DNA from: CAXTSE01 sp035554115
GTDB lineage: Bacteria > Actinomycetota > Actinomycetes > Actinomycetales > Microbacteriaceae
Direction of reading: 5' to 3'
Assembly (NCBI GenBank): GCA_035554115.1
Contig: DATMIW010000001.1
Location: 1 to 55,697, forward strand
DNA: 55,697 bases
A program made the position numbers and the translations under genes. Below, in pieces: positions 9,131-16,049 of this stretch. The stretch's first letter is position 1, and the number at the start of each line of letters is the position of its first letter. The notes beneath the pieces are model-generated. The model searched no databases and was not told where the DNA came from. It was given only the letters and a program-made list of their open reading frames with translations.

Positions 9131-9790
9131 TCAGGCGACCGATCTGAATCGGTCGCGGGTCGCCGTGACGATGTCAATTCGGCGATCCGCTTTCCAATCC
9201 CAAATTGCAATGTCGAGATGCGCCGCAATCGCTCGTCGTATCACTTGACTGGAGATCCATTCGCGCGAGGCAACCCATTCACCGCTTCGGTCCCGGATGT
9301 AGAGGTAGTCATTGCCGGTGGGTTCGCATACCCTGCCACTGACCGGATTCCAGTCGACGAATTCCGGCTCAACGGCGGCGATCGCGGTCCTCAGGTCGAT
9401 GTCGAGCGGAACGATATGCATGTGTGCGTGATCCACGCCGCATGCAGCGGGACGGCCAGCGCCGCTCGATCCGTGTTCGAAGCTGATCGTGGCGCCGTAC
9501 TGCTCTTCCACAAGACGACGACCGGATTCTACGAGCGCGCCAAATGCATTCCAGCGGTCTTCGTCGAGGTCGGCCAGGGACAAAACATGTTCACGAGGAA
9601 AAATTACTAGCCAGCCCTCCACCATTGCGCCGAAGGATGGAACCGCGTAGCCGTCTTTGTTGCTAACCACTGCGGCTTCTTGAGAGTCGAGGGCGCAATA
9701 GCGGCAAGTTTCTCCGTGTCTCGGGTAACTGAACTCATCTACTGCGTCGAGCACATTCACTCCCTTAGCGATTTGCCAACTCTGCTTCAC
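9131..9790 (-). CDS. HIT-family protein (histidine-triad nucleotide hydrolase/transferase-like)
   Basis: A 219-residue protein with the HIT signature HAHMH at 121-125, preceded by the CxxC pair CRYC at 29-32 found in many HIT/GalT-branch proteins. Core strands GWLVIFPREHVLSLADL and ISFEHG are also present. HIT proteins hydrolyse or transfer nucleotidyl groups (for example AMP-NH2, Ap4A or nucleotide sugars) through the middle histidine of the triad. An extra C-terminal 75 residues after the HIT core are unusual for the small HINT-type enzymes and contain an alternating Trp-rich region. GTG at 9790 is the start; a nearby ATG is out of frame. First gene of a minus-strand operon with the membrane protein and the ATP-grasp/MazG fusion. 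Confidence 0.85.
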   Translation of the reverse strand: MKQSWQIAKGVNVLDAVDEFSYPRHGETCRYCALDSQEAAVVSNKDGYAVPSFGAMVEGWLVIFPREHVLSLADLDEDRWNAFGALVESGRRLVEEQYGATISFEHGSSGAGRPAACGVDHAHMHIVPLDIDLRTAIAAVEPEFVDWNPVSGRVCEPTGNDYLYIRDRSGEWVASREWISSQVIRRAIAAHLDIAIWDWKADRRIDIVTATRDRFRSVA

Positions 9791-9978
9791 CAGTCATGGT
9801 AGATGCAACCAGTGACCTCACGGGCCGCGCGTTCTCATTGACGTCGCATGTCGTGCCGATCTATTGCAGAGCGGGGTTCGAGCGAATTTTCACCATCGAT
9901 TTAGAAGCTTCCCACTAGCCCGTAGGACCAAGTGTCATTCATCGGAGAATGCACATCTCGCATCCGGCGGCCGAAGTT

Positions 9979-10365
9979 TCAGATCAACCGCTCGAACACC
10001 AACGTCGCCTGAATCCGATCCCCGCCACCAATGCCCTTACTCCCCGACGAAGCCGTCGTAATGGTGTGCAGCCGATACCCCAGCGCAGCCTGCGCGTTGA
10101 TCGCCTTCTCCAATTCGGTGAGGTTCCCGGACCCGGTTCCCCACAGCTTCTCTTTCAGAATGACCTGCAGAACGACGTAGCTCATCCCGTTTGCCGCGGG
10201 CCGTGGCTCGCCGCCCGAGACGGCCTGAGTCTGGATGTGCTCAACAAGAGCGGCGGGACTCGTCACCGGAGCGGGCTCCTGCCAGGTGTCTGTCCAGTTC
10301 GTGCCGTCCCACCAGCGTTGCTTTCCCGACCCGTCGTCGTACCAACCTGCTTCTGGTTTCGTCAC
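9979..10365 (-). CDS. DUF2510-DUF4177 protein
   Basis: A 128-residue protein with two short domains. The N-terminal DUF2510 motif, GWYDDGSGKQRWWDGTNWT, is an actinobacterial tryptophan-rich module usually linked to membrane or secreted proteins. The C-terminal DUF4177-like domain (VVLQVILKEKLW.. to IQATLVFE) is a small alpha/beta fold of unknown function with the characteristic LEKAINAQAALGYRLHT helix. No membrane segment is seen. GTG at 10365 is the start. It marks the right-hand edge of the accessory stretch before the metabolic genes begin. Domain calls are firm, function unknown. Confidence 0.85.
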   Translation of the reverse strand: MTKPEAGWYDDGSGKQRWWDGTNWTDTWQEPAPVTSPAALVEHIQTQAVSGGEPRPAANGMSYVVLQVILKEKLWGTGSGNLTELEKAINAQAALGYRLHTITTASSGSKGIGGGDRIQATLVFERLI

Positions 10366-10524
10366 AGTTAACTCGTCTCAGCCATGCGGGCCGCGAAGCG
10401 ACCCGTCGATGGCACCGTACCGTCAGGATGTGGCGGGTCGCCGCCGCAACGCGACACGCGCCACCAAGCTCGCCGCTGGTTGTGAAGCTGTAGGCGCCGC
10501 CCGCCAGTCGGCCGAGGCCGCAGC

Positions 10525-10968
10525 TCAGTCGCGGATGTCGAGCTCCAGCTCGGCGACATCCTGGTCGACCAGGTTGACGACGATGTTGTCGGGGGTGCGG
10601 GTCGTCAGCCAGATCAGTTCTTTGGTGGCACCCGCGTTGCCCTCGATGTGCGGCACGAAAGGCGGGACGTACACGAAGTCCCCCTCCTCCATGTAGAGGA
10701 CCTCGGAGTAGCGCTCTCCGAAACGGATGAAGCCACGCCCCTGCAACACGTACCCGCCCGTCTCGGCCGCGCCATGGTGGTGGGGGTCGGAGGATTCTCC
10801 GACGTCTGTGTGGACGCGACCGAACCAGAGACCCTCGACCTCAGTGTTCTCGACGGACACGCCTGAATACCGTCTCGCCTTGGCGGTCTGACCCGGGGCT
10901 AAGACGAGTTCCGGGCCGCGTTGGACGCTGATGCTTTTAAGGCGCGGCTGCGCTAATTCGTCAGTCAT
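10525..10968 (-). CDS. Cupin-domain protein
   Basis: A 147-residue single-domain cupin. The metal-binding motif reads PHHHGAAETGGYVLQGRG (cupin motif 1: two histidines, the Glu, then the strand) and the second motif is GDFVYVPPFVPHIEGN. Such cupins act as small metal-dependent dioxygenases, isomerases or sensors. ATG at 10968 has AGAAGGA nine bases upstream. It follows the thiolase gene by 24 bases on the same strand, so the two are probably cotranscribed from the divergent promoter near 12.3 kb. Substrate unknown. Confidence 0.85.
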   Translation of the reverse strand: MTDELAQPRLKSISVQRGPELVLAPGQTAKARRYSGVSVENTEVEGLWFGRVHTDVGESSDPHHHGAAETGGYVLQGRGFIRFGERYSEVLYMEEGDFVYVPPFVPHIEGNAGATKELIWLTTRTPDNIVVNLVDQDVAELELDIRD

Positions 10969-10992
10969 GATTGATCCTTCTCTCGTGAGTCG

Positions 10993-12210
10993 TTAGTTCA
11001 GCCGCTCGATGACCATGGCCATGCCCTGCCCACCGCCAATGCACATCGTTTCGAGCCCGAACGTTCCATCGGTCGACCGCAGGCCATTCAGGAGTGTCAT
11101 CGCGATGCGCGCACCGGTCATCCCATACGGGTGGCCGAGGGCGATAGCGCCCCCGTGAACGTTGAGCTTGTCGTCCGGAATGCCGAGGTGACGGGCGGAG
11201 GGGATGACCTGCGCCGCGAAGGCCTCATTGATCTCGACGAGGTCGATGTCGTCGATCGTCATGCCTGCCTGCGCGAGAGCGCGACGACTTGCCTCGACAG
11301 GCCCGAGCCCCATGATTTCGGGCGATAGGGCGGAGACCGCGGTCGACACAATCCGTGCCAGAGGCCGGATGCCGAGCTCGGCGGCCCGTGTGTCGCTCAT
11401 CACCACGAGGGCAGCAGCGCCGTCGTTCAAGGGGCAGGCGTTCGCGGCCGTCACTCGACCGCCGGGGAGCACGGGCTCGAGCCCGGAGACCACCTCATAG
11501 GTAGATTCGCTGCGGGGGCAGTCATCGGTCGACACAAGCGTTCCGTCGGCGAGTCGGACCGGCGTGATCTCCCGCTCCCAGAATCCGGCCGCGGCAGCCG
11601 CCTCGGCGCGATTCTGCGATCGCACGGCGAACTCGTCCATCTCGCGGCGAGTGATTCCTTCGACACGAGCCACGTTCTCGGCGGTGAGAAGCATCGAAAT
11701 ATAGGGATCGGGTTGGCCGCCCGTGGTGCGCGGGTCCGTCCACTGCTCGGGGACCGATTCCGCATCGCGCGCACTCCGAGCCATCTCGGATGCGTAGAGC
11801 GGATTCTGCGTGTGTGGCCAGTTGTCCGCGCTGCCGTGGACGAATCGTGAAACGGTTTCGACCCCGGCAGAGATGAACGCGTCGCCCTCCCCGGCCTTGA
11901 TGGCGTGGAACGCCATGCGCGTCGTCTGCAATGACGAGGCGCAATGACGCGTGATTGTCGTGCCGGGAAGCTCGTCGTAGCCGAGCTGCACGGCGACCAT
12001 GCGCCCCATGTTGAAGCCGGATTCGCCGCCCGGCTGCCCGCATCCGAGCATCAGATCGACGATCTCGGTGGGGTCCAGCTCGGGTACCTGGTCGAGGGTG
12101 GCGCGCACGATCTGCGTGGCAAGGTCGTCGGGGCGCAGCGCTATCAGCGAGCCCTTCGTCGCTCGGCCGATCGGGGACCGGGATGCGGCGACGATGACTG
12201 CTTCAGGCAT
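10993..12210 (-). CDS. Thiolase (acetyl-CoA acyltransferase)
   Basis: A 405-residue thiolase. The nucleophilic cysteine is in TRHCASSLQT, and NEAFAAQ, GGAIALGHPYGMTGAR and the second catalytic cysteine in CIGGGQGMA are all present in order. It cleaves 3-ketoacyl-CoA with CoA, or condenses two acyl-CoA units, in the cytoplasm. The start at ATG 12210 has AAGGAG eight bases upstream; an in-frame upstream ATG at 12270 would add 20 residues with no thiolase character. Divergent from the acyl-CoA carboxylase gene, with a TetR-style palindrome between them, so both are likely controlled together. Probably the last step of the local degradation route, releasing acetyl-CoA. Confidence 0.93.
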   Translation of the reverse strand: MPEAVIVAASRSPIGRATKGSLIALRPDDLATQIVRATLDQVPELDPTEIVDLMLGCGQPGGESGFNMGRMVAVQLGYDELPGTTITRHCASSLQTTRMAFHAIKAGEGDAFISAGVETVSRFVHGSADNWPHTQNPLYASEMARSARDAESVPEQWTDPRTTGGQPDPYISMLLTAENVARVEGITRREMDEFAVRSQNRAEAAAAAGFWEREITPVRLADGTLVSTDDCPRSESTYEVVSGLEPVLPGGRVTAANACPLNDGAAALVVMSDTRAAELGIRPLARIVSTAVSALSPEIMGLGPVEASRRALAQAGMTIDDIDLVEINEAFAAQVIPSARHLGIPDDKLNVHGGAIALGHPYGMTGARIAMTLLNGLRSTDGTFGLETMCIGGGQGMAMVIERLN

Positions 12211-12295
12211 GGGTGCGCTCCTTCGTGCGGGTCGGCGCGGCATGAACTCGTGGATACGTTTGCCTGCCAACTCCTATCATCGTACTATTGTTACG

Positions 12296-12313
12296 AACAA
12301 GCGTTAGCTTGTT
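12296..12313. promoter_or_regulatory. TetR-type operator, site A
   Basis: AACAAGCGTTAGCTTGTT: perfect 7-bp inverted repeat with a 4-bp spacer, midway between the divergent thiolase and carboxylase starts. It shares its pattern with sites at 16010, 35573 and 41038. Probable binding site of a TetR repressor; the protein is inferred. Confidence 0.75.
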
Positions 12314-12381
12314 GGGCATAAGGTGCGCCGAGCCGAACTGTCTGAGCCGTGGTCGCCCGTGACCCATTCCGGAGGTAGCCC

Positions 12382-14127
12382 GTGTTCTCGAAGATCCTGA
12401 TTGCGAACCGAGGCGAGATCGCTGTGCGGGTGATCCGTGCGGCTCGTGCTCTCGGCGTGGCCACGGTGGCTGTGCACTCCACGCCTGATGTCGGAGCAAA
12501 ACACGTTCGCGACGCCGACGAGGCTGTGGACCTCGGCGGAGGACCGGCGACCGAGAACTACCTCGACGGTGCCGCAGTGATCGCGGCAGCCCTCGCGACG
12601 GGAGCAGAGGCGATCCACCCGGGATACGGCTTTCTCTCGGAGAACGCCGCGTTTGCGCGTTCCGTAGAAGATGCGGGCCTGGTCTTCATCGGGCCGCCGT
12701 CGACGGCCATCGCCGCCATGGGCGAGAAGGTGGCCGCTCGTGCCTTGGCCGTCTCCGCGGGCGTGCCCCTCGCACCGGGTTCGGCGGGACCCATCATCGA
12801 CGCTGACGCCGTCATCGCCTTCGGCGCGGAGCACGGCTACCCCCTCCTCGTGAAGGCTTCGCACGGCGGTGGCGGGCGCGGGATGCGCGAAGTGGAGAAC
12901 GCCGATTCCGCCGCCGAGGCGTTCGCCGGGGCGGTGCGCGAGGCGACAGCCGCCTTCGGTAACGGCGAGGTCTACGTCGAGCGCTATTTGACCGCGGCCC
13001 GGCACGTCGAGGTGCAGGTATTCGCCGACACCCACGGAAAAGTCCTCTACCTCGGTGATCGAGACTGCTCGGTTCAGCGTCGCCACCAGAAGCTCATCGA
13101 AGAGGCCCCTGCCCCTGGTCTGTCCGACCGGCTGCGCGCAGACATGGGGGAGGCCGCGACGCGCCTGGCTCGCCAAGTCTGCTATGTCGGTGCGGGCACC
13201 GTCGAGTTCATGGTCGAGGGTGACAAGTACTACTTTCTCGAAATGAACACGCGCATTCAGGTCGAGCACCCCGTCACGGAGGAGTCGCTCGGTCTCGACC
13301 TAGTCGTCGAGCAGATCCGCGTCGCGGCGGGCGAACCGTTGTCGATAGCACACTCCGCCCCGCCGGTCACAGCTGTCTCGATGGAGGCGAGAATCAATGC
13401 GGAGGACGTGGCCGATGGGCTCTTTCTCCCCTCGCCCGGCCTCATCACCCTGCTGGATGCGCCGGCCGGCGACGGCATTCGCTGGGACGCGGGGTACGAA
13501 TCCGGCGATGAGGTGCAGCCGTATTACGACAGTCTCGTCGGCAAGCTCATCGCCACCGGGCCGGACAGGGAGACGGCGCGTACTCGCCTCGTGGCTGCAT
13601 TGGATCGGCTTGTCATCGATGGGGTGTCAACAACGATCCCTGCCGCGCGAATCGTGTTGACGCATCCCGACTTCGTGGCCGTTGAGCAGACGACGCTCTG
13701 GCTCGAGCAGAAGGTTGACTTCGCCGCTCCCGAAGAAGAGGAGCTCGCGCGCGAGGAAGTCATCGTCGGCGGACGGTACTACCTGATCCCGCGTTTTCCC
13801 GACGCCCCGGTCACCGGGGGCGCTGCGGTCGCGGAGGCTCCGGATGCCGAAATGCGCTCACCGCGGGGGCGTGCGGCATCCACCCGTGCGGGCGCGGCAT
13901 CCGACGGCAGCGTGCGCTCGCCGATGCAGGGGACGATCATCCAGGTGGACGCGGTGGTCGGACAGCGTGTCTCCAAAGGGGACAAACTTTTCATGCTCGA
14001 GGCTATGAAAATGGAGAACCCGGTCACTGCTCCCGGAGACGGCGTCGTCGACTCGGTCGGTGTCGCCGTCGGCGATTCCGTACCGTCTAAGACGGTGCTT
14101 GCCACCCTGATCCTGGACGCGGCATGA
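12382..14127 (+). CDS. Acyl-CoA carboxylase alpha subunit (biotin carboxylase + BCCP)
   Basis: A 581-residue subunit that carboxylates its own biotin and passes CO2 to an acyl-CoA via the beta subunit encoded at 16050. The biotin carboxylase domain is complete: the N-terminal SKILIANRGEIAVR, the ATP-grasp loop GGGGRGM, HVEVQVF and the EMNTRIQVEHPVTE metal/catalytic segment. After a low-complexity Ala/Ser linker comes a biotinyl domain with the biotin lysine in EAMKMEN. At 581 residues it is shorter than methylcrotonyl- or propionyl-CoA carboxylase alpha chains (about 650-670), so part of the region between the two domains is reduced. GTG 12382 has GGAGG seven bases upstream. Its 3' end overlaps the lyase gene in ATGA. 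Methylcrotonyl-CoA is the likely substrate by context. Confidence 0.93.
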   Translation: MFSKILIANRGEIAVRVIRAARALGVATVAVHSTPDVGAKHVRDADEAVDLGGGPATENYLDGAAVIAAALATGAEAIHPGYGFLSENAAFARSVEDAGLVFIGPPSTAIAAMGEKVAARALAVSAGVPLAPGSAGPIIDADAVIAFGAEHGYPLLVKASHGGGGRGMREVENADSAAEAFAGAVREATAAFGNGEVYVERYLTAARHVEVQVFADTHGKVLYLGDRDCSVQRRHQKLIEEAPAPGLSDRLRADMGEAATRLARQVCYVGAGTVEFMVEGDKYYFLEMNTRIQVEHPVTEESLGLDLVVEQIRVAAGEPLSIAHSAPPVTAVSMEARINAEDVADGLFLPSPGLITLLDAPAGDGIRWDAGYESGDEVQPYYDSLVGKLIATGPDRETARTRLVAALDRLVIDGVSTTIPAARIVLTHPDFVAVEQTTLWLEQKVDFAAPEEEELAREEVIVGGRYYLIPRFPDAPVTGGAAVAEAPDAEMRSPRGRAASTRAGAASDGSVRSPMQGTIIQVDAVVGQRVSKGDKLFMLEAMKMENPVTAPGDGVVDSVGVAVGDSVPSKTVLATLILDAA

Positions 14128-15047
14128 AGCCCGTGCGGTCGCTGCTCTTCGTCCCCGGGCACAAGGCCGACTGGATCGATAAGGCGCACAGATCTGAGGC
14201 CGACGGCATCATCATCGACCTCGAAGACTCTGTGCCGGAGGCCGATAAGCAGCTCGCCCGCGAGAACGCGCGCGCCGCGATCGAGCGCTTCGGCGAGGTC
14301 CGCACAATCGTCGTACGTCCGAACGCCCTCGACACCTCGCATTGTGGGGCGGATGTTGCGGCCGTCGCCGTGGCGGGGCTGGATGCGCTCCTCCTTCCCA
14401 AGATCTATGACCGTGACGACATCCTCCGATTCGACGGGATCATTACGGCGGCGGAGCTGCAGAACGGGACCTCGCGCGGTGCCGTTGGCGTTATTCCCTC
14501 GCTCGAAACCGCAAAGTCCCTTGTGAATGTCCACGAGATCCTTCGCGGTCCTCGCGTCGTGGGCGTGATGGGAGCGGCCGCCAAGAATGCGGACATTTCG
14601 CGAGAAGTGGGCTTCAGCTGGACGCCCGAGGGGCTCGAGACCCTCTACCTGCGCAGTCGTGCCGTGCTCGCAGCGCGCGCAGCCGGACTGAATGTGATCT
14701 TGCTGGGTCTCTGGCAGGAGATTCACGATCTCGAGGGGTTGAGGGTGTTCGCCGAAGAGAACGCGCGTCTGGGTTTCACGGGGCAGGTGCTGATCCACCC
14801 CTCGCATGCTGCCGCCGCCAACGCCGCGTACGGACCGACGCGCGAGCAGCTCGCCTACTATGAGCGACTCGTCGCCGCATTCGAGGCCGGCACCGCGGCC
14901 GGACACGGAGCCGTGCTTTTCGAGGGAGAGCACATCGATCTCGCTCATGCGCAGCACGCCCGCCAGCTCATCGCGCTAGCGGCAGACACCACCCAAGACG
15001 CGCGCACCACCCAAGACTCAGACAGCACAGATAAGGAGTATCCGTGA
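14124..15047 (+). CDS. CitE-like acyl-CoA lyase (HpcH/HpaI family)
   Basis: A 307-residue member of the HpcH/HpaI aldolase-citrate lyase beta family, TIM barrel, Mg-dependent. Visible motifs are SLLFVPGHKADWIDKA, IIIDLEDSVPEADK (substrate/Mg binding), the arginine in VVRPNALD, LLLPKI and IPSLETAKSL with the Mg-ligand Glu. The second Mg-binding segment (usually G-x-x-D-L) reads GAAAKNADISREVG and is slightly atypical. Stand-alone CitE proteins cleave malyl-, citramalyl- or 3-hydroxy-3-methylglutaryl-CoA-type thioesters. The ATG overlaps the carboxylase stop and its own stop overlaps the MaoC start, so this is a tightly coupled operon. In mycobacteria the same trio (acc, maoC, citE) works in leucine breakdown. 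Confidence 0.88.
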   Translation: MKPVRSLLFVPGHKADWIDKAHRSEADGIIIDLEDSVPEADKQLARENARAAIERFGEVRTIVVRPNALDTSHCGADVAAVAVAGLDALLLPKIYDRDDILRFDGIITAAELQNGTSRGAVGVIPSLETAKSLVNVHEILRGPRVVGVMGAAAKNADISREVGFSWTPEGLETLYLRSRAVLAARAAGLNVILLGLWQEIHDLEGLRVFAEENARLGFTGQVLIHPSHAAAANAAYGPTREQLAYYERLVAAFEAGTAAGHGAVLFEGEHIDLAHAQHARQLIALAADTTQDARTTQDSDSTDKEYP

Positions 15048-15496
15048 GCGGCATGTATTACGAAGATTTCGTCGTCGGCAAGGTCATCTCGCACGAAGTC
15101 ACGCGAACGGTGACCGAGACCGACAACGTGCTGTTCACGACGCTCACGATGAACGTGCAGCCCCTTCATCTCGACAAGGAGTTCGCGGCGAAGTCGATGT
15201 ACGGGCGGCGGATCGTCAACAGCGTTTTCACGCTGGGTGTCGTCGTCGGCATCCCCGTGATGGAGACCACCCTCGGCACGACCCTCGGCAACCTCGGCTT
15301 CCGGGAGGTCGAGTTCCCCAAGCCGGTGTTCATCGGGGACACCCTCCGGGTGGAGACGGAAGCCCTCGACATGCGGGTATCGGCTTCGCGGCCGACTACC
15401 GGCATCGTCGGCATCGAGCACCGCGGCTACAACCAGCGCGACGAACTCGTTTGCACCGTGCGACGCACGGCTTTGATGATGCGGCGCCCTGATTAG
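15044..15496 (+). CDS. MaoC-like hydratase 1
   Basis: A 150-residue single hot-dog-fold protein of the MaoC/R-specific enoyl-CoA hydratase group. Helpful marks are the N-terminal YYEDFVVGKVISHEVTRTVTETDN, the MNVQPLHLDKEFAAKSMYGRRIVNS segment in which the usual N-P-x-H-x-D is replaced by Q-P-L-H-L-D, and a C-terminal GYNQRDELVCTVRRTALM strand pair. It hydrates an enoyl-CoA thioester. The GTG start overlaps the lyase stop (GTGA) and AAGGAG lies nine bases upstream. Its stop overlaps by four bases with the stop of a second, convergent MaoC gene. Confidence 0.88.
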   Translation: MSGMYYEDFVVGKVISHEVTRTVTETDNVLFTTLTMNVQPLHLDKEFAAKSMYGRRIVNSVFTLGVVVGIPVMETTLGTTLGNLGFREVEFPKPVFIGDTLRVETEALDMRVSASRPTTGIVGIEHRGYNQRDELVCTVRRTALMMRRPD

Positions 15497-15957
15497 AGGG
15501 GGCGGCGCGTGACCAGGAAGTTCGACGTGAAGGTCATGACCTCTTCGCCGCGCTGATTCTGCACTCGATAGTTCAGGCTCCATAGGCCGACGGCTGGCTT
15601 CTTGGTCTCGCGAGCTTCGACAACTTCGGCCCTCACGCTAATGGTGTCGCCGATAAGAACGGGGGCGACAGCGCGGACCGCGTCGAGACCGAGCCACGCC
15701 ACAACTTTGCTGAAGTAGCCGGTCTGGGTGAGCAGACCGAGGGCAACGGACAAGGTCAGTGGCCCGTGTCCGATGCGCTGTCCGAAGGGGGTTTCGGCGG
15801 CATACACGGCGTCGAGATGCAAGGAGACAACATCCCCGGTGAGCCCGGCCCAGGAGACGAGGTGCGCTTCTGTGACGGTGAGGCCCGGGCTGACGACGAC
15901 ATCGCCGATAGTGAGCGCGTCCCAATAGTGCTCAGGACCGGTCTTGATCTCCGTCAT
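15493..15957 (-). CDS. MaoC-like hydratase 2
   Basis: A 154-residue hot-dog-fold MaoC protein, convergent with and overlapping the end of hydratase 1 by four bases. It carries YWDALTIGDVVVSPGLTVTEAHLVSWAGLTGDVVSLHLD, where the catalytic N-P-H-H type motif appears as S-L-H-L-D, then FGQRIGHGPLTLSVALGL and a C-terminal NYRVQNQRGEEVMTF segment. The two proteins share only distant similarity, so they may form a heteromeric hydratase or act on different thioesters. ATG 15957 with GAGG upstream. Its promoter region holds TetR-type site B. Confidence 0.87.
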   Translation of the reverse strand: MTEIKTGPEHYWDALTIGDVVVSPGLTVTEAHLVSWAGLTGDVVSLHLDAVYAAETPFGQRIGHGPLTLSVALGLLTQTGYFSKVVAWLGLDAVRAVAPVLIGDTISVRAEVVEARETKKPAVGLWSLNYRVQNQRGEEVMTFTSNFLVTRRPL

Positions 15958-16009
15958 TACTACCTCGCTTCATCCGGTGGATCTCTGAATCGAGCCCACG
16001 TTTGGAATA

Positions 16010-16027
16010 GACTAGCGTACGCTTGTT
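16010..16027. promoter_or_regulatory. TetR-type operator, site B
   Basis: GACTAGCGTACGCTTGTT, with the 10-bp perfect core AGCGTACGCT. Between the divergent starts of MaoC 2 (15957) and the carboxyltransferase (16050). Same architecture as site A. Confidence 0.65.
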
Positions 16028-16049
16028 AGCAACGAAGGGATGTGCGTCA

